From positions 1 through 49,789 of the forward strand of contig CALWGV010000040.1 in the NCBI GenBank assembly GCA_944380185.1: a stretch of 49,789 nt of DNA, in the 5' to 3' direction. A program made the translations under genes and the position numbers. Below are positions 24,997 to 34,932 of the stretch, in pieces; positions within the stretch are counted from its first letter, which is position 1; each line of letters starts with the position of its first letter. The notes under the pieces were generated by a model. The model had not been told where the DNA came from and did not search any database. It saw nothing but the letters and a program-made list of their open reading frames with translations. The DNA is from an uncultured Lachnospiraceae bacterium. Lineage in GTDB: Bacteria > Bacillota > Clostridia > Lachnospirales > Lachnospiraceae.

Positions 24997-26157
24997 TCAC
25001 TCCGCGGCAGCGGTAGTCTCAGCGCCGCTCTCCGTCTCGGTGGCAGTTTCGCTCTCCGTCTCAGCAGCAGTTCCACTCTCTGTCTCAGCAGCAGTTCCGC
25101 TCTCTGTCTCAGCAGCCGTGGTCTCTGCCGCAGTCTCCACCACATACAGCGTATCCATGGTCAGAGCATTCCAGATATCATCATTTACCGAAAACTCCGC
25201 CGAATCCGTCTGCCACTGGCTGTAGGTCTCCTCAAAGACGGCATTCTGCGCCTCGCTGATCATGGTCTGTCTCTGGGACTCCGTGGCATCCTCGTCCATC
25301 TCCGCATCCAGATACATCACATACCAGCCGCTGCCGTCAATATGAAACAGCTCCACGTCTCCCTCGGACATCGCCATGGCGTGATCGCCAAGGCTGCCCT
25401 CGTCAAAGGTATCTCCGGTGTAATACGTCGCGCTGGCTGCCGTCAGCCCCTGATTCTGTGCAGCCTCGGACAGAGTGCTGCCGTTTCTCACATCATCATA
25501 GATCGTCTGGGCAACAGCCTTCGGCGAAGGCGCCGTGGTCTCCTCGCCGTCGGCCTGCGTCTCCTCTTCCGAAGAAGTGCTGTCAGATACCAGCACGTAG
25601 GAAGCCCCAACACAGCGAGCCTCTTCATCGGAAATATCGGTATCCGCGGCAGCTACCACAGCCTCCCATACCCGGTTGGCCAGTGCATTTTTCTCCAAGA
25701 TCTCGATCATCCGGTCTCTGGTCAGATTAAGGGCCGAGAGGAGATTCTCGTCGGTCTGAGACAGGTTGCTGTCTGCCGTCTCCTCGATCTTGGCCACATC
25801 TTCATCGCTCAAGGACACGCCCATCTCCTCCGCGTGATCGCAGAGAATATAGGTCTGGCGCAGAACCGTCATGACCGCTTCCTTCAGACTGTCCTCCATG
25901 GTTACACCGGCGGATACCTCCATATCCCAGATATCCGAGGTGCCATACATATAGCTGTACATCATTTCATAATAATACTGCTCGGACCGCAGATAAAAGT
26001 TAGCTTCATCCAAGTAAATCTGTTCATCTCCCAGAGTCGCCACCACTGTAGTGCCATAATCATCCGGGTTCACTGCTCCGGAACACCCCGCCAGCACAGA
26101 CGACGCCAGCGCAAAAACACAGGCAACCGTAAGCAGCCTCTTCAAAATTTTTTTCAT
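24997..26157 (-). CDS. PrsA/SurA-like foldase lipoprotein
   Basis: A 386-residue lipoprotein from the ATG at 26157 (SD GGAGGAG). Signal ending in VLAGC (about residue 25), a SurA-N-like helical region (about 50-180), a degenerate parvulin-like region (ASYVLVSD, GDTFDEGSLGDHAMAM, about 185-310), and a C-terminal low-complexity tail of repeated AAETESGT units (about 345-386). It lies downstream of mfd as in related Clostridia. Role: assisting folding of exported proteins or acting as a chaperone. Isomerase activity is uncertain because the parvulin core is weak. Confidence 0.78.
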   Translation of the reverse strand: MKKILKRLLTVACVFALASSVLAGCSGAVNPDDYGTTVVATLGDEQIYLDEANFYLRSEQYYYEMMYSYMYGTSDIWDMEVSAGVTMEDSLKEAVMTVLRQTYILCDHAEEMGVSLSDEDVAKIEETADSNLSQTDENLLSALNLTRDRMIEILEKNALANRVWEAVVAAADTDISDEEARCVGASYVLVSDSTSSEEETQADGEETTAPSPKAVAQTIYDDVRNGSTLSEAAQNQGLTAASATYYTGDTFDEGSLGDHAMAMSEGDVELFHIDGSGWYVMYLDAEMDEDATESQRQTMISEAQNAVFEETYSQWQTDSAEFSVNDDIWNALTMDTLYVVETAAETTAAETESGTAAETESGTAAETESETATETESGAETTAAAE

Positions 26158-26269
26158 TGCAATCTCCTCCATCCAGTGGCCGCGCCACTTTCATTGTACA
26201 GGGATAAAAGCCGCACGCCCAGGACGGGCAAGGCTTCCACCGAATCTTTTCTATTATAGTACGTTTCTT

Positions 26270-29200
26270 TTATTCTAGCAACATTTTTATCTCGATTAAC
26301 AATTTTTTCACCACATCCAGAAGCTCTTCTGCGTCAAAGACAGCGCTGCCTCTGGGCATCACAGTAAATACAGGTTCGGCTCCCGCGGCCACCTTGAGGC
26401 TGCCTCCATAGGCGGCAATCAGAGCCGGGATCTTTTCCGTTTCCACTCTGGCCTGACTGTACATGGTAACCTTCACCTGCGTGCGGCTTCCCTCCACGCT
26501 TATGGCCTCTGCCTGGTGAGCCATTCCGCGGATCTCCGCGATCTTCAGCAGATTTTCCACCGCCGCCGGCGGATCGCCGAAGCGATCCATAAGCTCGTCG
26601 CGCATATCCGAAAGCTCCTCATCGTTCTCAATCGCAGCGATCCTCTTATAGACATCCAGCTTTTGATTCTCATTGCGGATATAATAGGCGGGAATATAGG
26701 CATCCATATCGAAGTCCACCGTAGTCTCGAAATCCAGCGTTTCCGGCGCCTCTCCCTTTTCCACCCGCACCGCCTCACCGAGAAGCTTGCAGTACAGATC
26801 ATAGCCCACCGCATCCATATGGCCATGCTGCTCTGCGCCCAGGAGATTTCCCGCTCCGCGCAGCTCCAGATCCCGCATGGCGATGCGGATCCCGCTGCCC
26901 AGAGCTGTAAATTCCTTGATGGCTGCCAGCCTCTTTTCAGCGTCCTCTTTAAGCATCCTGCCTCTGGGATACATCAGAAATGCGTAGGCCGTCCGGTTGC
27001 TCCTGCCCACCCGCCCTCTGAGCTGATAGAGCTGAGACAGGCCGTAGCGATCGGCGTCATGGATGATTATTGTATTCACATTGGAGATGTCTAAGCCGGT
27101 CTCGATGATGGTCGTCGACACCAGCACGTCAATTTCGCCCTCCACAAAGCTCTCCATGATTCGCTCCATGTCTCTGGCCGACATCTGCCCGTGGGCATAG
27201 GCCACATTGGCTTCAGGAACCAGGGCGGCAATCCGGGCCGTCAGCTCGTCAATTCCCTTCACCCGGTTATAGACATAATAGATCTGCCCGCCCCGCGCCA
27301 GCTCCCTGCTGATGGCCTCGCGGACCATCTCCTCGTCATACTCCATCACATAAGTCTGAATGGGCGTCCGATCCATGGGCGGCTCCTCCAGGACGCTCAT
27401 GTCTCGAATACCGATAAGGCTCATATGCAGCGTCCGGGGAATAGGTGTAGCCGAGAGCGTCAGCACATCCACACTCTCCTTGAGCTTCTTGATTTTCTCC
27501 TTGTGGGCCACCCCAAAGCGCTGCTCTTCATCGATGATCAAAAGCCCCAGATCCTTAAACTCCATGTCTTTGGACAGCACTCGGTGCGTACCGATCACGA
27601 TATCCACCAGCCCTTTTTTCAGATCAGCCAGCACCTGTTTCTGCTGCGCCGGACTGCGAAACCGGCTCATCAGCTCCACCCGCACCGGATAGCTGCCCAT
27701 GCGCTGGCAAAAGGTATTGTAATGCTGTTGGGCCAGAATCGTCGTGGGCACCAGATAGACCACCTGCTTGCCGTCCTGCACTGCCTTGAAGGCCGCCCTC
27801 AGTGCCACCTCCGTCTTGCCGTAGCCTACATCACCGCAGATCAGGCGGTCCATGATCTTGCGGCTCTCCATATCCTTCTTCACCGCCTCAATGGCTGCCA
27901 GCTGATCGTCTGTCTCCTCATAGGGAAACATCTCCTCGAATTCCTTCTGCCACACTGTGTCCGGACTATAGCAAAAGCCCTCTGTCTGCTGTCTCGCCGC
28001 ATAGAGCTTTACCAGATCAGCCGCGATCTCCTTCACTGCGCTCTTTACCCGGCTCTTGGTCTTCTTCCACTGATCACCGCCCAGGCGGTTGAGTTTCGGC
28101 TTCTTTCCCTCAGAGCCCGCATATTTCTGCACCAGGGAAAGCTGCGTCACCGGCAGATACAGATTTCCCCCGTCGCCGTATTCGATCTTGATATAGTCCT
28201 TGACAATGTGGTCTACCTCCACTTTTTCTATGCCCCGATATATGCCCAGGCCGTGATTTTCATGGACCACATAATCCCCCGGCGAAAGCTCGGCAAAGCT
28301 CTGAATGCTCTGCCCTTCATAGCGGCTCTTTTTCTTTTTTTTCTTTCTGACACGGCCAAAGAGATCTCCCTCCGTCAGCACGACGAAGCGAATCATGGGA
28401 TATTCAAAGCCTTTGTGCAGGCTTCCGTAGGTCACACAGATCTCTCCGGGGGCTGCCGGCCGGTCCTCCGCATCGTCCCGATAATAAGCCCGCAGATCGT
28501 ACTCTCTCAGATCTCCCGCCAGACGGGAAGCTCTGGTGCGGGAGGCGCACAGAAGAATAACTCTATAGCCATTTTTCTTATAGGCCTGCAGATCAGAAAG
28601 CAATGTTTCAAAACTATTTTGGTAGGAGCCTGCCCCTCTGACCTGAAAAGAAAAGCTGCGCCGCACGCTCAGCTGACGCACCGGCTGATCCAGAGTAGTC
28701 AGGCACAGAGTCCGTCCCCTCTCCAGAGCAGCAAAAATCGCCTCCGTGGGAAAGAGATCCATCACCTGGTCGTCATCCCATGCGCTGGTCCCCTTCTCCA
28801 GCCGGTTGACCATGCTCTCCCGAAACTCCTTTTCCGTGACCCGGGCTTTCTCCTCCAGCCTGGCCGGCTCGTCCAGATAGATGTCCGTCTCTTCCGGCGG
28901 AAAATAATCGAGAAAAGAGACTGTACCGTCCAGAGCTGTAATACTGTCCGAGGCCGGATAGACCACCACCTCTTCCAGGTTTTCCACAGATCGCTGACTG
29001 GCTGCATCGAAAGACCGCAGGGAATCTATCTCATCCCCGAAGAATTCCAGTCGGACAGGCAGCTCCTCGGTCAGCGGCCAAATATCCGCTATTCCTCCGC
29101 GAAGGGAAAACTGACCGGGATTTTCCACCTGCCCCTCCCTCTCATATCCCAATTCCACCAGAGTCTGAGCCAGTTCGTCCAGGTTCTTCTCCTCGCCCGG

Positions 29201-29632
29201 CCGCAGGGTCAGCGCACTCCTCACCAGCTTCTCCATGGGCTTCAGATGATCCATCAGCCCATCGATAGTCGTCACCACAGTGAGCGGACGGCCGCCGTCG
29301 GCCAGGCGGCGAACCACTGACAGCCTGGCGCGGGCCGTGACGCTGCCCTGAACGTCCGCCGCATAAAAAAGCATGTCCTTAGCCGGGTAGAGGCATACAT
29401 TGTCCCCGAAAAAAGCGATATCCTCCTGAAGTTCTCTGGCTCTCTGATCACTGTAGGTGACAATCAAATGGCACTTTGCCCCCGCTTCTTCCGATAGAGC
29501 TGCGATCAGGTGGGCCTTCTCTGACTCCAGGCATCCCCCGGCCTGCACCGGTCCGCGCCCCTTTTGCATCTCCCGGCGCAGCTCATCATACTCCACCAGC
29601 TCGCCCAAAGGCCCCAGAAACATCCGTTTCAT
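26270..29632 (-). CDS. mfd: Transcription-repair coupling factor Mfd
   Basis: A full-length 1120-residue Mfd that removes stalled RNA polymerase at DNA lesions and recruits UvrA. The UvrB-like N-terminal part, the RNA polymerase interaction region ([19 protein letters not shown], about 475-500), the helicase core with Walker [16 protein letters not shown] box and SATPIPRTL, the TRG-type [10 protein letters not shown] and the C-terminal domain are all visible. A Lys-rich stretch (KKKKKK) lies before the polymerase-interaction domain. It overlaps pth by four bases (stop of pth at 29629), so the two are co-translated. Confidence 0.97.
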   Translation of the reverse strand: MKRMFLGPLGELVEYDELRREMQKGRGPVQAGGCLESEKAHLIAALSEEAGAKCHLIVTYSDQRARELQEDIAFFGDNVCLYPAKDMLFYAADVQGSVTARARLSVVRRLADGGRPLTVVTTIDGLMDHLKPMEKLVRSALTLRPGEEKNLDELAQTLVELGYEREGQVENPGQFSLRGGIADIWPLTEELPVRLEFFGDEIDSLRSFDAASQRSVENLEEVVVYPASDSITALDGTVSFLDYFPPEETDIYLDEPARLEEKARVTEKEFRESMVNRLEKGTSAWDDDQVMDLFPTEAIFAALERGRTLCLTTLDQPVRQLSVRRSFSFQVRGAGSYQNSFETLLSDLQAYKKNGYRVILLCASRTRASRLAGDLREYDLRAYYRDDAEDRPAAPGEICVTYGSLHKGFEYPMIRFVVLTEGDLFGRVRKKKKKKSRYEGQSIQSFAELSPGDYVVHENHGLGIYRGIEKVEVDHIVKDYIKIEYGDGGNLYLPVTQLSLVQKYAGSEGKKPKLNRLGGDQWKKTKSRVKSAVKEIAADLVKLYAARQQTEGFCYSPDTVWQKEFEEMFPYEETDDQLAAIEAVKKDMESRKIMDRLICGDVGYGKTEVALRAAFKAVQDGKQVVYLVPTTILAQQHYNTFCQRMGSYPVRVELMSRFRSPAQQKQVLADLKKGLVDIVIGTHRVLSKDMEFKDLGLLIIDEEQRFGVAHKEKIKKLKESVDVLTLSATPIPRTLHMSLIGIRDMSVLEEPPMDRTPIQTYVMEYDEEMVREAISRELARGGQIYYVYNRVKGIDELTARIAALVPEANVAYAHGQMSARDMERIMESFVEGEIDVLVSTTIIETGLDISNVNTIIIHDADRYGLSQLYQLRGRVGRSNRTAYAFLMYPRGRMLKEDAEKRLAAIKEFTALGSGIRIAMRDLELRGAGNLLGAEQHGHMDAVGYDLYCKLLGEAVRVEKGEAPETLDFETTVDFDMDAYIPAYYIRNENQKLDVYKRIAAIENDEELSDMRDELMDRFGDPPAAVENLLKIAEIRGMAHQAEAISVEGSRTQVKVTMYSQARVETEKIPALIAAYGGSLKVAAGAEPVFTVMPRGSAVFDAEELLDVVKKLLIEIKMLLE

Positions 29633-30228
29633 CTGCCGCTTCCTTCCTCCTCTTTTTCCTGCTTCTTTATCTTATTATAATGATTCATCGCTGCCTGCGG
29701 CCCCTGTTCAATCAGCATGACCACGGCGTCCGCCGCATTGCGGACCGCCTCCTGCAAAAGCTCCTCCTCCTGTCTGGTAAAGTGGCTGAGCACATAGTCA
29801 GCCAAGTCCATCCTGGGCGGCTTGTCGCCGATCCCCACCCGCACCCGCGGATAATCCTGTGTTCCCAGGCAGGCGATAATGCTCTTCATGCCGTTATGCC
29901 CTCCGGCACTCCCCTTTGCCCGCACCCGGACGCTGCCCACATCCAGGCTGATATCGTCATAGATGACAATCACATGGTCCGGCTCCGCCTTATAGAAATC
30001 TGCCGCAGCGCGAACGCTTTCTCCGCTTAGATTCATATAGGTCTGAGGCTTTAACAGCACCACCTTCTCTGCGCCAATGCGGCCGTCCCCCACAAAACCC
30101 CGGAATTTTCTTCCCGTCACCTCGCAGCCCAGCATATCCGCCAGCCGGTCGATCACCATAAAGCCCGCGTTATGACGGGTGTTCTCATATTCTTTTCCCG
30201 GATTGCCCAATCCTGCTATCAGATACAT
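29629..30228 (-). CDS. pth: Peptidyl-tRNA hydrolase
   Basis: A 199-residue Pth that frees tRNA from peptidyl-tRNA dropped by ribosomes. Motifs GLGNPGKEYENTRHNAGF (catalytic His20 in the NTRHN segment), KPQTYMNLSG and GSAGGHNGMKSI are intact. A Lys/Glu-rich C-terminal tail extends past the fold. SD GGAGAG precedes the ATG. It starts the pth-mfd unit. Confidence 0.97.
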   Translation of the reverse strand: MYLIAGLGNPGKEYENTRHNAGFMVIDRLADMLGCEVTGRKFRGFVGDGRIGAEKVVLLKPQTYMNLSGESVRAAADFYKAEPDHVIVIYDDISLDVGSVRVRAKGSAGGHNGMKSIIACLGTQDYPRVRVGIGDKPPRMDLADYVLSHFTRQEEELLQEAVRNAADAVVMLIEQGPQAAMNHYNKIKKQEKEEEGSGR

Positions 30229-30261
30229 CTGTTTTTCTCTCCTTCACCTTTGGCGTATTCA

Positions 30262-30290
30262 ATCGTAATCATCGAAAAGCAACATGTCAA
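30262..30290 (-). promoter_or_regulatory. Promoter of pth-mfd
   Basis: On the minus strand, TTGACA (30290-30285), 17 bases, TACGAT (30267-30262). The rest of the 30229-30516 gap holds a plus-strand-oriented hairpin with T run at 30313-30370 and no evident gene. Confidence 0.55.
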
Positions 30291-30516
30291 ATAATTTTTT
30301 ACACGACGAAACGAGGCTGTCCCGAAATTCCCCCCTGTCAGAGATGTGTGCGGAATAGCCTTGTTTTTTTATTTTATCTTTTGATTCATATTAATCCACG
30401 ATCACAGGCAATGCTGTTCGCGGCAATGCAGATGTCGAAACTCGATTAAATCATAGCAGGATTTCAGGAAAATGTAAACGTCCAAATTTTATCCTGTCCT
30501 GTCTCATTCTCCTTCC

Positions 30517-31656
30517 CTACAATATATCTTCCAGCCACAGAGAGCAGTACAAAGAGACCAATGTCCTGGTATCCTGCAGATCCAGTCCAAAATCCGTCTT
30601 CAGACGCCCCAGGCGATAGAAAACCGTATTCTTGTGTACGCAGAGTCTTTCTCCTGCACGGCTGAGGTTTTGATTGCAGTCCAGATAGGCGCGAAGGGTC
30701 GCCAGATATTCCGTCCCTTTCTCCTTGTCATAGTCGCGCAGCCGGCCAATGGATTCATGGATATAACGGGAGGCATCCGGCAGCTGGGAGACTGATGCCA
30801 GCATATGCTGAAGCCGGTAGTCATTAAACAGCGCCAGGCCCTCCTTCTGCCCTACGGACAAGGCATAGCGGCAGGCGGACTGGGCCAGCCGAAAGTTTTC
30901 GTAGATATCCTGAACCGAAGTAAAGGCATCGCTGCATCCGACCAGTATTTTCTGAGAACAGAATTCACGATCCAAAAACTCGCGATTTTTCATCAGAGCA
31001 GCATAATCGGTAAGAGCGGCAAATCCATTCTCCACCGGAGCATAACAGCAGGGCTGCACATCCGGCAGCATAAATTCGCAGGTGTCAGCGATATACCAGA
31101 GCATACAGTAAGTGCTCCCCTCCGGAAACAGAGGATAAAGCATTCGATTGGCCAGAAAAGGCGGATTAATCCTCTGATTCAGAATATTAAACAGGAGGCT
31201 TTGGCCATCGCTGAGTTCTGTGCCGGCCGGATATCCATTTAACACCATGGCAAGCCCCAAAATCCTGGCCACTTCCACCACTATTTCCGAATCAAGTTCC
31301 TCCAGCGGCCGCCCCACATCCGGCAGGCGAATGCCGCCCAGATGCCTTCCGCCCACCAGGCTCCCGCAGATCATCCTTTTGCGCCGGATATTGGGCCAGG
31401 CAATGATATGCGGCCGCCCGGTCAGAGACAAAGCTGTTACATACCCCGTATCCTTCTCATATTCTGCTGAGGAAATATTGCGTCGGCGATAAATCTTGTC
31501 CTCTATGTCATCCTGCGGATATCCCTTGGACAATAACGGCTCGTTTTGATTCCGATCGATAAAAGCAAGAGGATTGCCCAAAACATCCTCCGCCTTGTCA
31601 ATCAGGGTCTTAAGCTCTGCTCCTGCGAGCAGCAGCTCCATAAGAGATTGTGTCAT
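30517..31656 (-). CDS. PucR/CdaR-like transcriptional regulator
   Basis: A 379-residue regulator starting at the ATG at 31656 (SD AGAGAGG six bases upstream; ATG 31662 is an alternative). The N-terminal two thirds are a sensory region without a recognisable catalytic motif. The C-terminal 60 residues contain the PucR helix-turn-helix (YLDCNQNLSRAGERLCVHKN, then VFYRLGRLK), as in CdaR and PucR. It diverges from the secreted flavoprotein gene with about 250 bases between them, so that gene is the likely target. Effector unknown. Confidence 0.8.
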   Translation of the reverse strand: MTQSLMELLLAGAELKTLIDKAEDVLGNPLAFIDRNQNEPLLSKGYPQDDIEDKIYRRRNISSAEYEKDTGYVTALSLTGRPHIIAWPNIRRKRMICGSLVGGRHLGGIRLPDVGRPLEELDSEIVVEVARILGLAMVLNGYPAGTELSDGQSLLFNILNQRINPPFLANRMLYPLFPEGSTYCMLWYIADTCEFMLPDVQPCCYAPVENGFAALTDYAALMKNREFLDREFCSQKILVGCSDAFTSVQDIYENFRLAQSACRYALSVGQKEGLALFNDYRLQHMLASVSQLPDASRYIHESIGRLRDYDKEKGTEYLATLRAYLDCNQNLSRAGERLCVHKNTVFYRLGRLKTDFGLDLQDTRTLVSLYCSLWLEDIL

Positions 31657-31764
31657 CTTCATTCCTCTCTGTGTCATATTTGTATTTTGGCACAAATGAG
31701 TACCTCTTCTTCTCCCCATGAATGGGTCTGGTCTTGGATAAAAATATAGATAAACGATATTTTT

Positions 31765-31793
31765 ATTGTACAAGAAAACAAAAAATATGACAA
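31765..31793 (-). promoter_or_regulatory. Promoter of the PucR-like regulator
   Basis: On the minus strand, TTGTCA (31793-31788), 17 bases, TACAAT (31770-31765). The divergent flavoprotein promoter is less clear; a TTGACA at 31803-31808 lacks a good -10. Confidence 0.55.
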
Positions 31794-31905
31794 GATTTTA
31801 ATTTGACACAGTAGCTTTTTAATTAAATAGGTCTTACAATACTTTTTACAGTTTGATTGCAGTCACTGCGAAAAACAAAAGGAAAAGGAAGGAAGAGAAA
31901 AGTCA

Positions 31906-33378
31906 ATGAAAAAGAAATGGCTATCTATCGTAAGCCTTGTCCTGACTCTGTGCCTGTTCACCGGATGCAGCAGCCAGCAGGCAGGCACCACCCCAGCTGA
32001 CACACAGTCTTCACAGACTGCTGCCGCTGAGGGCACACAGGCGCAAGAGACTACAGCGGCGGCAGAGAGCGGCAGCGAATCCGCCCAGCTTCCTGATGAA
32101 GAGACAGATGTGGTGGTTATCGGAGCCGGCGGCGCCGGACTGACGGCCGCCTACTTTGCCAGAGAAGGCGGTAAGGAAGTGATCCTCCTGGAGAAGCAGC
32201 TGATGACCGGCGGCAACACAGCCCAGGCCGGCTTCTTTGCCGCTAACAGCACTCATATGCAGGAAGAGTTCGGCGTCACCTATACCGAGGAGGATCAGTA
32301 TAACTTTGTCATGGAGACACCCGGCGTAGATCCGGATTTTGCTCGCCTCTTCGTTGAGAATTCCGGCCCTACCGCTGAATGGGTGGTGGACACTCTGGGT
32401 ATCCAGGTCACCAGCGTTACCGGACGCGAGATTTATTCCGTGGACGAAGAGGGCAGAAAGCTTCCCAATCAGATGGTATCCAAACTGACCACCGCCAACG
32501 AAGAGATGGGCGTAGATATTCGCCTGCAGTCACCGGCTACGGCTCTGATCACAGAGGACGGCAGAGTTACCGGCGTGACGGTGGAAGGTCCCGACGGGAC
32601 CTACAATATCATGGCTGACGCTGTGATTATCGCCTCCGGCGGCTTTGCCGCCAATAAGGAGATGATCGCCGAGTACGCGCCCGACTGGGTGGACGCTCCT
32701 ACCTCCAACACCTCCGCCACTACAGGCGACGGTATTCTGATGGCAGAGGCCATCGGTGCCGCCACCAGCAATATGACCGAATTTACCTTCAATCCGACCC
32801 TGTATGACCGCAATGGTGTCGCCGTCTCCGTCAGCGGTGTGCGCTATGAGGGCGGCATTCTGGTCACCTATGAGGGAGAACGCTTTACCGACGAAATGGC
32901 TAATTACTCTGATGTGGCATATGCAGAAGTAGAAAAAGCCGACGGCAAGGCATGGGCCATTATGGATGCCAACTCTCTGGCCTGCAATCCCGATTATGCC
33001 ATCAGCGCCGACACCATTCCCCAGTTGGCCGAATCGATCGGTATAGATCCTGACGTTCTCTCGCAGACCATCGCCGACTATCAGGCCGGCTATGACAGTG
33101 GCGAAGACGAATTTGGACGCACCGATATGCGCTCTCGTCTGGACGAGGCCCCCTACTATGCCGTTCCCGTGATTCCCGGTGTTCATCATACCAGAGGCGG
33201 TCTGAGTATCGATTTGGACGGCCATGTACTGGATACCAACGGCAATGTCATCCCTGGTCTTTATGCAGCCGGCGAGGTGACGGACAATAAGCTTTTGGGC
33301 AACGATCCCGTAGCCGTAGGCGTGACTTTCGGACGCCTCACCGCTCAAGCTGTCCTAAAAGACCTGGCCGAAGAATAA
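31906..33378 (+). CDS. Secreted lipoprotein FAD-dependent reductase (fumarate/urocanate-reductase-like)
   Basis: A 490-residue flavoprotein exported as a lipoprotein (signal ending LFTGC, then an Ala/Thr/Glu linker to about residue 60). The FAD fold follows: VVVIGAGGAGLTAAYFA, EKQLMTGGNT and IIASGGFAAN. Substrate-site features include GERFTDE and GVHHTRGGLSID (His427-His428). The usual GEVTGGVHGxNRLGGN segment is shortened to GEVTDNKLLGN, so the carboxylate-binding Arg is replaced by Lys462. There is no FMN-binding or haem domain, so the electron donor is unknown. Regulation is probably by the divergent PucR-like gene. SD GGAAGGAAGAG supports the ATG. Confidence 0.85.
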   Translation: MKKKWLSIVSLVLTLCLFTGCSSQQAGTTPADTQSSQTAAAEGTQAQETTAAAESGSESAQLPDEETDVVVIGAGGAGLTAAYFAREGGKEVILLEKQLMTGGNTAQAGFFAANSTHMQEEFGVTYTEEDQYNFVMETPGVDPDFARLFVENSGPTAEWVVDTLGIQVTSVTGREIYSVDEEGRKLPNQMVSKLTTANEEMGVDIRLQSPATALITEDGRVTGVTVEGPDGTYNIMADAVIIASGGFAANKEMIAEYAPDWVDAPTSNTSATTGDGILMAEAIGAATSNMTEFTFNPTLYDRNGVAVSVSGVRYEGGILVTYEGERFTDEMANYSDVAYAEVEKADGKAWAIMDANSLACNPDYAISADTIPQLAESIGIDPDVLSQTIADYQAGYDSGEDEFGRTDMRSRLDEAPYYAVPVIPGVHHTRGGLSIDLDGHVLDTNGNVIPGLYAAGEVTDNKLLGNDPVAVGVTFGRLTAQAVLKDLAEE

Positions 33379-33390
33379 GTCTCCCGTCAG

Positions 33391-33434
33391 AAAGAGAGCA
33401 GACGCAAAATCGATTTTGACGTCTGCTCTCTTTT
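33391..33434 (+). terminator. Terminator of the flavoprotein gene
   Basis: Long hairpin: AGAGAGCAGACG/CGTCTGCTCTCT arms with a self-complementary CAAAATCGATTTTG in the loop, followed by TTTTCTTTTT. Confidence 0.88.
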
Positions 33435-33494
33435 CTTTTTGCCTTAATGACCAACTCGGGTCATATTTCGCCGGTTTGTATCGCTGCCTGTGGC

Positions 33495-33782
33495 TCAGCC
33501 GTTTAATGCCTCCTGGGCTTCGTCTTCCGAAGCAGCAGATTCGTATTTGGAAAGAATAATCCTTTGGATTCTGTCACGAGTTTCTGAGTTGATCGGATGC
33601 GCAATATCCCGATATTCCCCGTCCGTAGCCTTGCGGCTGGGCATGGCGATAAAAACGCCTTTCTCCCCTTCGATCACTTTGATATCATGGACGACGAATT
33701 CATTGTCCAGCGTAATGGACACGATTGCCTTCATCTTCCCCTCTTTGGCGACTTTTCTTACTCTTACATCCGTAATCTGCAT
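33495..33782 (-). CDS. spoVG: Septation/RNA-binding regulator SpoVG
   Basis: A 95-residue SpoVG with the highly conserved [11 protein letters not shown] start and FIAMPSRK plus [11 protein letters not shown]. Members bind nucleic acid and affect sporulation, septation and capsule or virulence genes. It is 28 bases downstream of glgD on the same strand and could be co-transcribed with glycogen genes, which is not a usual textbook pairing. SD GGGGGTG precedes the ATG. Confidence 0.95.
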   Translation of the reverse strand: MQITDVRVRKVAKEGKMKAIVSITLDNEFVVHDIKVIEGEKGVFIAMPSRKATDGEYRDIAHPINSETRDRIQRIILSKYESAASEDEAQEALNG

Positions 33783-33810
33783 GCTAACACCCCCGTACTT
33801 TTATCCTGTC

Positions 33811-34932
33811 TCAGAAGTCGTATCTTATATTTTTTTCTACAACTACCCGGATATCGTCAGGGCTGCCGACATAAGTCATGTTTGCTTTGATCGTGTCATG
33901 ACTTTCGACGATACAGTTTTCGATTACCGTGTTGTCTCCGATATACACATCATTGAGAATGATGGAATTGCGGATCACACAGTTGTTGCCGATATACGCC
34001 TGCTTAAACAAAATCGAATTCTCAATCGTACCATTGATGATGCAGCCGCTGGACACCAGGCTGTTGCGCACATGGCTGCCCGGATTGTACTTGGCCGGCG
34101 GGTTATCGTCCACCTTGGAATACACATCAGGATACTGATGAAAGAAATAATCGCGCACTCTGGCATCCAGGAAATCCATGTTCACCTTATAGTAAGCCGG
34201 AATGTTGCTGATATTTCCCCAGTACGTGGTCAGCGGATACGCATAAATCTTCTTTACATTTTTATAGCGCACCAGAATGTCACGCACAAAATCATAGCGG
34301 TCTTCATCCGCGCACTGCTCCAAAAGCTCGATCAGCAGGCGGCGGCGAATCACATAGATGCCGCAGTTGACGATGTTGGAAGTGGCCACCATGGGCTTCT
34401 CGTCGATATCGACTACCCTGTTGTCATCGGACAGCTTCACCAGGCCGAAACGGCACAGGTTTTCATTCTCGGGCAGTCTCTTGCACACCATAGTGATATC
34501 TGCCTTCTTGGCGATGTGATACTCCAGCACCTCACCGTAATCCAGCTTATACACGCCATCGCCGCTGGCGATTACCACATAGGGCTCATGGCTGTCCTTC
34601 AGATACTTGATATTCTGATAGATGGAATCCGCCGTGCCCCGATACCAGTTGGCATTGGTAGGGGTGATGCTGGGTGTATAGATATAGAGTCCTCCCTGCT
34701 TGCGGCCGAAATTCCACCATTTGGAGGAGCTCAAGTGCTCGCTCAGGGAAAGGGAATTGTACTGTGTAATCACAGCCACCTTTTTCACCTGGGAGTTAGT
34801 CATATTACTCAGAGAAAAATCGATGGCCCGATAGCTTCCTGCCACGGGCAGGGCCGAGATAGCTCTCTTCTGGGAAAGCACACCCATTTTTTTGTTGTTG
34901 CCGCCTGCTAATATAATTCCTATTGCTCTCAC
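33811..34932 (-). CDS. glgD: Glucose-1-phosphate adenylyltransferase subunit GlgD
   Basis: A 373-residue GlgD with [12 protein letters not shown] in place of the catalytic GGxGxRL motif, as expected for the non-catalytic partner. The C-terminal half is a left-handed beta-helix (hexapeptide repeats such as [12 protein letters not shown]). It begins with GTG overlapping the glgC stop (GTGA), so the two subunits are translationally coupled and form a GlgCD complex supplying ADP-glucose for glycogen. Confidence 0.95.
   Translation of the reverse strand: MRAIGIILAGGNNKKMGVLSQKRAISALPVAGSYRAIDFSLSNMTNSQVKKVAVITQYNSLSLSEHLSSSKWWNFGRKQGGLYIYTPSITPTNANWYRGTADSIYQNIKYLKDSHEPYVVIASGDGVYKLDYGEVLEYHIAKKADITMVCKRLPENENLCRFGLVKLSDDNRVVDIDEKPMVATSNIVNCGIYVIRRRLLIELLEQCADEDRYDFVRDILVRYKNVKKIYAYPLTTYWGNISNIPAYYKVNMDFLDARVRDYFFHQYPDVYSKVDDNPPAKYNPGSHVRNSLVSSGCIINGTIENSILFKQAYIGNNCVIRNSIILNDVYIGDNTVIENCIVESHDTIKANMTYVGSPDDIRVVVEKNIRYDF

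Noticed and set aside
24619-26259. A 546-codon plus-strand frame
   Set aside because: It crosses the cobalamin riboswitch and the antisense of the foldase lipoprotein; Ser/Leu repeats are the mirror of the AETESGT tail.
27191-29320. A 709-codon open frame on the plus strand
   Set aside because: It is exactly antisense to mfd, has no SD, and its composition is that of a reversed GC-rich coding strand; mfd shows full domain conservation.
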